A stretch of 5,707 nucleotides of DNA from Bacillota bacterium (GTDB lineage: Bacteria; Bacillota; Clostridia; Oscillospirales; Acutalibacteraceae), in contig JAEWBE010000050.1 of assembly GCA_023391275.1 (NCBI GenBank), positions 1 through 5,707 of the forward strand, given 5' to 3'. Position numbers and translations under genes: made by a program. Of this stretch, positions 1 through 3,072 are shown in pieces. The notes beneath the pieces are model-generated. The model was not told the DNA's origin and searched no databases. It worked only from the letters and a program-made list of their open reading frames with translations. The number at the start of each line of letters is the position of its first letter. Within the stretch, counting starts at the first letter, position 1.

Positions 1-261
1 ACCGGAGACAATCACGACGGTCGGGGCACCGTAAAAAGGCTTCGCATTCGGGTTCCCAAATGTCTGAGCGGCTGCCTTCGTAATTTTATCCAGCAAGGAA
101 GCGCTTTGAATTACAGTCAGGTGAACATTTTCGTAAGCGCCCATGCCGACCGGGGCCGCACAGCCCGCGCAAAGTACCGTGTCCAATTCCTTGTCTGAAA
201 TCTGCTTTGGCTGATAGCCCCGTGTTGATTTACGCATGAGTGTCGTTTTTAGAGTTTCCAT
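1..261 (-). CDS. Nitroreductase-family protein, N-terminal 87 residues (cut by window edge)
   Basis: Reading leftward from the ATG at 261-259, the frame stays open for 87 codons to the window edge, so the C-terminal half or more is missing. Seen: an N-terminal R-K-S-T-R-G-Y segment (residues 10-16), then A-G-C-A-A-P-V-G-M-G (about 32-41), then F-Y-G-A-P-T-V-V-I-V-S (about 76-86). In the nitroreductase/FMN-dependent oxidoreductase fold these match the RxSxRxY phosphate-binding start of the FMN site, the 'AAPSG' loop and the 'APxxIV' strand. Such enzymes are usually cytoplasmic homodimers using NAD(P)H to reduce nitro compounds, quinones or flavins; the substrate cannot be told here. Start choice: GGAG (271-274 on the plus strand) lies 9 bases before this ATG, while an out-of-frame ATG at 266-264 is only 4 bases away and hits a stop after five codons. 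The gene is divergent from the deacetylase gene. Family call is firm, exact function open. Confidence 0.88.
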   Translation of the reverse strand, partial: METLKTTLMRKSTRGYQPKQISDKELDTVLCAGCAAPVGMGAYENVHLTVIQSASLLDKITKAAAQTFGNPNAKPFYGAPTVVIVSG

Positions 262-335
262 TGCATTAATCTCCTTTTATATTTTAATGATTTTCTGTAC
301 TAATACCCTTCACTCTGACAATTAAGCCCAGGCCG

Positions 336-371
336 TATCTGAAATGAACAAGACTTCTGTTTTTTCAGATA
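336..371 (-). promoter_or_regulatory. Hairpin in the presumed 5' leader of the nitroreductase mRNA
   Basis: TATCTGAAA (336-344) and TTTCAGATA (363-371) are perfect 9-base complements. Inside them AACA (347-350) pairs with TGTT (358-361), leaving a 7-base loop and a small internal bulge. If the TATAAT box at 387-392 is used, the hairpin starts about 10 nt from the 5' end of the transcript. No U-tract follows in the leftward direction, so it is not an intrinsic terminator, and it does not reach the ribosome binding site. It may stabilise the mRNA 5' end or be a protein-binding DNA palindrome. I do not recognise a known riboswitch class. Confidence 0.5.
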
Positions 372-386
372 AAACCTAGCATAGCC

Positions 387-414
387 ATTATACTTTTCTG
401 TTTAGAAAAAACAA
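387..414 (-). promoter_or_regulatory. Sigma-70-type promoter of the nitroreductase gene
   Basis: On the minus strand TTGTTT (414-409) is followed after 16 bases by a perfect TATAAT (392-387). Transcription would start near 380, giving a leader of roughly 120 nt before the ATG at 261. TACTT at 391-395 and AAGTA at 413-417 (plus strand) form an inverted repeat that brackets the spacer. This is the position expected for a repressor operator, as is common for nitroreductase genes controlled by MarR/HxlR-type regulators. The operator reading is inference; no regulator gene lies in the window. Confidence 0.55.
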
Positions 415-434
415 GTACGTTAATTTTCAATACC

Positions 435-454
435 AGGTATGTTATAGGATACCT
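435..454. repeat. AGGTAT/ATACCT inverted repeat, possible operator
   Basis: AGGTAT (435-440) and ATACCT (449-454) are exact complements separated by 8 bases, forming a 20-base partial palindrome in an AT-rich stretch. It lies upstream of the -35 of the leftward nitroreductase promoter and about 120 bases before the deacetylase start. Size and symmetry fit a dimeric transcription factor site, but the half-sites are short and chance cannot be excluded. Confidence 0.3.
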
Positions 455-575
455 AGGAAACTGGAATTAAAAAATGTGGCTGTCTACAGAATTTTTCTGT
501 AATGGGAAAAGATATTCTTGCCATAACAGGAACTGCCCCATGGATGCATATATTTGTTGAGGGGGCTGTTTTATC

Positions 576-1337
576 ATGAAATTTCTGATTTTGACCAGGC
601 AAAGGTTATTGACCGGGCTTTGCTGCTTTGTTGCCGGCGTACTTGCAGTCTTTATCACGCTGCAGGGAGTAACGGCAATTACGGCGTCTGAAATGAAGCA
701 GCTCAATCCGATTTGCAGCGTGAAAACAGATGAAAAAAAAATAGCGATTTCTTTTGACACGGACTGGGACGACCGGGAAACGGAAAAACTGATCGAAGTT
801 TTAAGAAGATACAGTGTGAAGGCGTCTTTTTTTGTAGTGGGCGCATGGGTGGATAAATATCCGGGCTCTGTAAAATCAATTGCGGCCGCGGGCCATGAGG
901 TCTGTAATCAGTCAAATACACATCCTCACATGCCCAAGCTTTCCCGTGCGGAAATGCAGGCGCAGATTATGGATTGCAATCGGAAAATTCAAAAGATTAC
1001 GGGCATCAGCCCCGCCTTGTTTCGTCCGCCTTACGGGGACTGCAGCAGCAATCTGGTTGAAGCAGCGCAATCTATGCAAATGTATTGCGTCATGTGGGAT
1101 ATTGACAGTTTTGACTGGAAAAATCCGACGCCCGGGCAAATTGCGGAACGCGTGACCTCCCAGGTGAAGCCGGGTTCCATTGTTCTTTTCCATAACGGCG
1201 CGCTGAATACCGTGACCGCGCTGCCCGATATACTTGGGACGCTGCAAACACAGGGCTATTCGATTGTACCGGTTTCTCAGCTGATTTATAAGGACCATTA
1301 TTCGGTGGATCGTTCGGGTATGCAAATAAAAAATTAA
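576..1337 (+). CDS. PdaB-like polysaccharide deacetylase (NodB fold), probable sporulation protein
   Basis: 253 residues, close to the length of the sporulation protein PdaB of Bacillus. A basic N-terminus and hydrophobic stretch (about 11-34) form a signal peptide or membrane anchor, so the domain should act outside the cytoplasmic membrane. NodB-type motifs run in order: SFDTDWD (59-65), GHEVCNQSNTHPHM (106-119), FRPPYG (149-154), DIDSFDW (175-181) and IVLFHNG (202-208). The family normally hydrolyses N-acetyl groups from peptidoglycan or chitin-like sugars using an Asp-His-His metal site. Here the second Asp of the classical TFDDG motif is Thr62, as also happens in PdaB relatives, and the first His of HSxxH is Gln112; His116, Arg150, Asp177 and His206 remain. 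Activity is therefore doubtful. GAGGGGG at 559-565 lies 10 bases before the ATG. No terminator follows, so reading into the next gene is possible. Family call firm; PdaB role inferred. Confidence 0.85.
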   Translation: MKFLILTRQRLLTGLCCFVAGVLAVFITLQGVTAITASEMKQLNPICSVKTDEKKIAISFDTDWDDRETEKLIEVLRRYSVKASFFVVGAWVDKYPGSVKSIAAAGHEVCNQSNTHPHMPKLSRAEMQAQIMDCNRKIQKITGISPALFRPPYGDCSSNLVEAAQSMQMYCVMWDIDSFDWKNPTPGQIAERVTSQVKPGSIVLFHNGALNTVTALPDILGTLQTQGYSIVPVSQLIYKDHYSVDRSGMQIKN

Positions 1338-1342
1338 CGGCG

Positions 1343-1371
1343 TTGAAAACGTGATATTTATAGAGTATCAT
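1343..1371 (+). promoter_or_regulatory. Sigma-70-type promoter ahead of the 71-residue gene
   Basis: TTGAAA (1343-1348) and TATCAT (1366-1371) are separated by exactly 17 bases, starting just after the deacetylase stop codon. Transcription would begin near 1378, leaving a leader of about 29 nt with its ribosome binding site. The heptamer TATCATA at the -10 is repeated at 1379-1385 right over the predicted start point. This is a consensus match only. Confidence 0.45.
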
Positions 1372-1406
1372 AGAGCTGTATCATAACGGAATGAAGGAGT
1401 GCTCGT

Positions 1407-1622
1407 ATGGCCAGAATAATGGATATCCGCAAATGCACAAGAGCGGTTCGTGTAAGCAATAAAACAGTAATGGATATTAATTCCAATGAAAAATATTTTT
1501 CGATGTGGATTCATACTGCGGGGCAGGAAAACGGTCTTGAAACATGCCCGCTCAGCATACAGCTTGATGTGCAGATGGCCGCGCGCCTGCGCGACTATCT
1601 GAACGATTTTATTGCTCAATAA
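1407..1622 (+). CDS. Small protein of unknown function, 71 residues
   Basis: I do not recognise this protein. The ATG follows AAGGAG with 8 or fewer spacer bases, an excellent ribosome binding site, and the frame ends cleanly in TAA, so it is very likely translated. The first 20 residues are basic (R3, R8, K9, R12, R15, K19). The middle reads like beta strands (about 14-38, including Y-F-S-M-W-I-H), and the last 20 residues (Q-M-A-A-R-L-R-D-Y-L-N-D-F-I) look like an amphipathic helix. There is no signal peptide or membrane segment, so it should be cytoplasmic. Two cysteines (C10 and C47) are too few and too far apart for an obvious metal site. It lies 69 bases after the deacetylase gene and 73 before the next unknown gene, inside a sporulation-flavoured block. 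A small compact alpha+beta domain is the most that can be inferred. Confidence 0.75.
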   Translation: MARIMDIRKCTRAVRVSNKTVMDINSNEKYFSMWIHTAGQENGLETCPLSIQLDVQMAARLRDYLNDFIAQ

Positions 1623-1695
1623 GTTTTTTAAATCTACATATTTCCGATGTTAAAGCAAATAATGTTTTTATCATTTGGGAGAGCGAAGTAAAAAA

Positions 1696-2238
1696 ATGAC
1701 AAACATTATTTTATGTGGAAAAGCAAGCGATACCTCTATCAGCGACGCCCTGCTGCCCGCCCTGGCCAGATATGGAAAGGTGCGGTATTACAGCCCGCAG
1801 CGCCTTGCCTGCTTTGGTGGTGAAACACCGGAATTCTCAATTTTTGACTGTGAAAAAATTCCGTATATCGAATTGGAGAACGGCATTCTGCTGTTTAAGA
1901 ACAGTTTTGATTCGTCGGATCAAATTTGTGTGCCCGGCGGATTTTCCTGCGTGCTTGAAGCAAAAAATTTGCATGCGGCAGCCATGCTGCAGGGTACGGA
2001 CGCGGCGGCGATTACCTGTGGAACAAGTCCCAAAGATACTATCAGCATCGCCGGCCTTGACGAGACCAATGCTGCCTTGAGCCTTCAGCGCAGCATTATT
2101 ACGGTTGAAGGGTCTATTTTGGAACCACATGATTTTACGGTCACTCTGTCTTCCGAGCTTGGGCCGCACCGAATTCTGGCGGTCTGCGCTGTTTTGTTAA
2201 TTTCAGGCATTGATTCTTCCGGCGGTTACATCATTTAG
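1696..2238 (+). CDS. Conserved-looking protein of unknown function, 180 residues
   Basis: The frame can be extended to a TTG at 1675, but nothing resembling a ribosome binding site precedes that codon, whereas GGGAGAG (1677-1683) lies upstream of the ATG at 1696, admittedly with a long spacing of about 13 bases. The 180-residue product starts with a hydrophobic strand and turn (M-T-N-I-I-L-C-G-K), as in a Rossmann-like nucleotide fold. A C-V-P-G-G-F segment follows (78-83), then A-I-T-C-G-T-S-P-K-D-T (105-115), then A-L-S-L-Q-R-S-I (127-134) with L-E-P-H-D (142-146), and a hydrophobic C-terminal stretch (160-171) too short to be a sure membrane helix. The ITCG-x-S-x-K-x-T core looks like a conserved active or binding loop, but I cannot assign it to a family. 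It is probably co-transcribed with the 71-residue gene, as no promoter or terminator is visible between them. Function unknown. Confidence 0.75.
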   Translation: MTNIILCGKASDTSISDALLPALARYGKVRYYSPQRLACFGGETPEFSIFDCEKIPYIELENGILLFKNSFDSSDQICVPGGFSCVLEAKNLHAAAMLQGTDAAAITCGTSPKDTISIAGLDETNAALSLQRSIITVEGSILEPHDFTVTLSSELGPHRILAVCAVLLISGIDSSGGYII

Positions 2239-2282
2239 CATGAAAAAATTAACACTCATAAAACACACTCCCGGTACGCAAA

Positions 2283-2311
2283 ATACAATTGCAAACGCAA
2301 ATCAATTGTAT
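2283..2311 (+). repeat. Perfect 9-base inverted repeat upstream of the SASP gene
   Basis: ATACAATTG (2283-2291) and CAATTGTAT (2303-2311) are exact complements separated by 11 bases. The repeat ends 15 bases before the ribosome binding site of the SASP gene. It could be a DNA site for a late-sporulation regulator or a hairpin in the SASP mRNA leader; the sequence does not decide between these. No U-run follows, so it is not a terminator for the upstream gene. Confidence 0.5.
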
Positions 2312-2342
2312 CAATAAAATTATTTTAAGGAGTGTTGTATTT

Positions 2343-2537
2343 ATGTCTTCGAGTAGTAAACATGTAGTTCCCGAGGCTCGCACCGGTCTTGATAAGTTTA
2401 AGATGGAAGCCGCTTCTGAAGTCGGCGTAAACTTAAAGCAGGGTTACAACGGAGATTTGACATCTAGAGAAGCCGGATCAGTCGGCGGCCAGATGGTCAA
2501 AAAGATGATTCAAAGTTACGAGGAAGGCCTGAAATAA
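2343..2537 (+). CDS. Alpha/beta-type small acid-soluble spore protein (SASP)
   Basis: 64 residues, typical of the family. These proteins coat forespore DNA, switch it to an A-like form and protect it from UV and chemicals; the GPR protease degrades them at germination to supply amino acids. Diagnostic features: P-E-A-R-T-G-L-D-K-F-K-M-E-A-A-S-E (10-26) followed by V-G-V-N-L-K-Q-G-Y-N-G-D-L-T-S-R-E-A-G-S (27-46) and V-G-G-Q-M-V-K-K-M-I (47-56), which cover both conserved DNA-binding helices. The GPR site is M-E-A-A-S-E, with Ala where Ile, Leu or Phe is usual after the Glu. Start: TTAAGGAGTG (2325-2334) precedes the ATG at normal spacing; a longer frame from TTG at 2289 would run through the inverted repeat and the ribosome binding site and is rejected. 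Expression should be forespore-specific (sigma G), but I found no convincing sigma-G promoter. A strong terminator follows at once, so it ends the rightward block. Confidence 0.97.
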   Translation: MSSSSKHVVPEARTGLDKFKMEAASEVGVNLKQGYNGDLTSREAGSVGGQMVKKMIQSYEEGLK

Positions 2538-2551
2538 GCTTTCTGCAGTTC

Positions 2552-2592
2552 GAGCGTCATGCCGCAAGGCGTGGCGCTCCTTTTGTTTTTTT
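2552..2592 (+). terminator. Intrinsic terminator of the SASP gene
   Basis: GAGCGTCATGCC (2552-2563) pairs fully with GGCGTGGCGCTC (2568-2579), including two G-U pairs, around a GCAA loop of the stable GNRA class. CTTTTGTTTTTTT follows directly. It starts 14 bases after the SASP stop and ends 5 bases before the stop codon of the convergent BofC-like gene. In the leftward direction no U-run follows the hairpin, so it should work in one direction only. Confidence 0.93.
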
Positions 2593-2597
2593 AGCGT

Positions 2598-2975
2598 TCA
2601 ACTTTCATAATCTTCTATAATACTGTTCAGCTTCTCCGTGCTGTAAACCGTAATTCCTTCCTTCAAAAGCGCCTGGTCTGCTTCGGGCAGCGAGGCCACG
2701 TCAACGTCGATTTCCTGGTAGGGTACATTTTCCTGGTTATAAAACACACCTATTTTGCCTTCATACTCCTTTACCGTATAAATATCGGTTTTGCTTGCCA
2801 TCGCGTTAATTTCGCTGCTTTCTTGACTTGACGGCGTAATTGCTGTAGAATTATACAATATATTTGAGCTTGAGGATTCCGGCGCGGGATTTGTTTGTTT
2901 TCGCGGATATCCTAAATACAGCAATATCACAATGAATGCAAGTACAGCCAGCAGCACCACAATAAGTCTTTTCAA
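2598..2975 (-). CDS. BofC-like membrane-anchored protein, 125 residues
   Basis: The start is TTG at 2975-2973, supported by GAGGTG six to seven bases upstream; no in-frame ATG has comparable support. Residues 4-22 are a strongly hydrophobic helix after M-K-R, so the protein is an N-terminal anchor or signal peptide with the rest outside. Residues 28-62 are a Ser/Pro/Glu-rich linker. The C-terminal domain (about 65-125) contains Y-T-V-K-E-Y-E-G-K-I-G-V-F, then P-Y-Q-E-I-D-V-D-V-A-S-L-P and L-L-K-E-G-I-T-V. I associate this pattern with the BofC C-terminal-type domain seen in small clostridial proteins; that is recalled family knowledge, not a search result. In Bacillus, BofC is made in the forespore and restrains the SpoIVB protease that triggers sigma-K processing. 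The same role here is unproven. The gene is convergent with the SASP gene and divergent from the PBP gene. Confidence 0.72.
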   Translation of the reverse strand: MKRLIVVLLAVLAFIVILLYLGYPRKQTNPAPESSSSNILYNSTAITPSSQESSEINAMASKTDIYTVKEYEGKIGVFYNQENVPYQEIDVDVASLPEADQALLKEGITVYSTEKLNSIIEDYES

Positions 2976-2993
2976 ACGATATCACCTCGGTGT

Positions 2994-3023
2994 TATTATT
3001 TGAAAATTTTGGTAATTTATTCA
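2994..3023 (-). promoter_or_regulatory. Possible sigma-G-like promoter of the BofC-like gene
   Basis: On the minus strand TGAATA (3023-3018) matches the -35 element preferred by forespore sigma factor G. After 15 bases comes CAAATAATA (3002-2994), a poor match to the expected -10 of CATA-type, about 19 bases before the TTG start. The site overlaps the region where a promoter for the divergent PBP gene would lie. Weak evidence, noted because BofC in Bacillus is forespore-expressed. Confidence 0.2.
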
Positions 3024-3072
3024 GTTTTGGGACAGATTTATACAGAATAAACCATCAGGGAGGTGGCATTCG

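Larger units (their letters stand above)
262..575. other. Divergent intergenic region with regulatory structure, no gene
   Basis: This 314-base AT-rich stretch separates the nitroreductase and deacetylase genes. I see no credible coding frame: the minus-strand frame over 467-760 mostly overlaps the deacetylase gene antisense and lacks a ribosome binding site. It holds a sigma-70-type promoter for the leftward gene, a hairpin in that gene's presumed leader, a 5-base inverted repeat across the promoter spacer and a separate AGGTAT inverted repeat, all listed separately. A convincing promoter for the rightward deacetylase gene was not found. CATATATT at 547-554 resembles the -10 element of mother-cell sporulation sigma factors, but it sits almost on the ribosome binding site and lacks a partner -35 at normal spacing. 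Confidence 0.7.

Noticed and set aside
547..554. CATATATT as a sigma-E/K -10 box for the deacetylase gene
   Set aside because: No -35 partner at normal distance, and the start point would fall on the ribosome binding site.
467..760. Minus-strand frame of 97 codons in the divergent region
   Set aside because: Most of it lies antisense to the start of the deacetylase gene, it has no ribosome binding site, and the product resembles no domain.
1675..1695. TTG start seven codons upstream of the 180-residue protein
   Set aside because: No ribosome binding site precedes it, while the only Shine-Dalgarno-like sequence lies within those codons and serves the ATG at 1696.
2238..2264. GCATG and CATAAAAC as a sigma-G/F promoter for the SASP gene
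   Set aside because: The elements resemble forespore promoter boxes but are only 14 bases apart, about three short of the usual spacing, and the first overlaps the upstream stop codon.
2289..2342. Longer SASP starting at TTG 2289
   Set aside because: It would add 18 residues absent from the family and translate through the palindrome and the strong AAGGAGTG ribosome binding site that serves ATG 2343.
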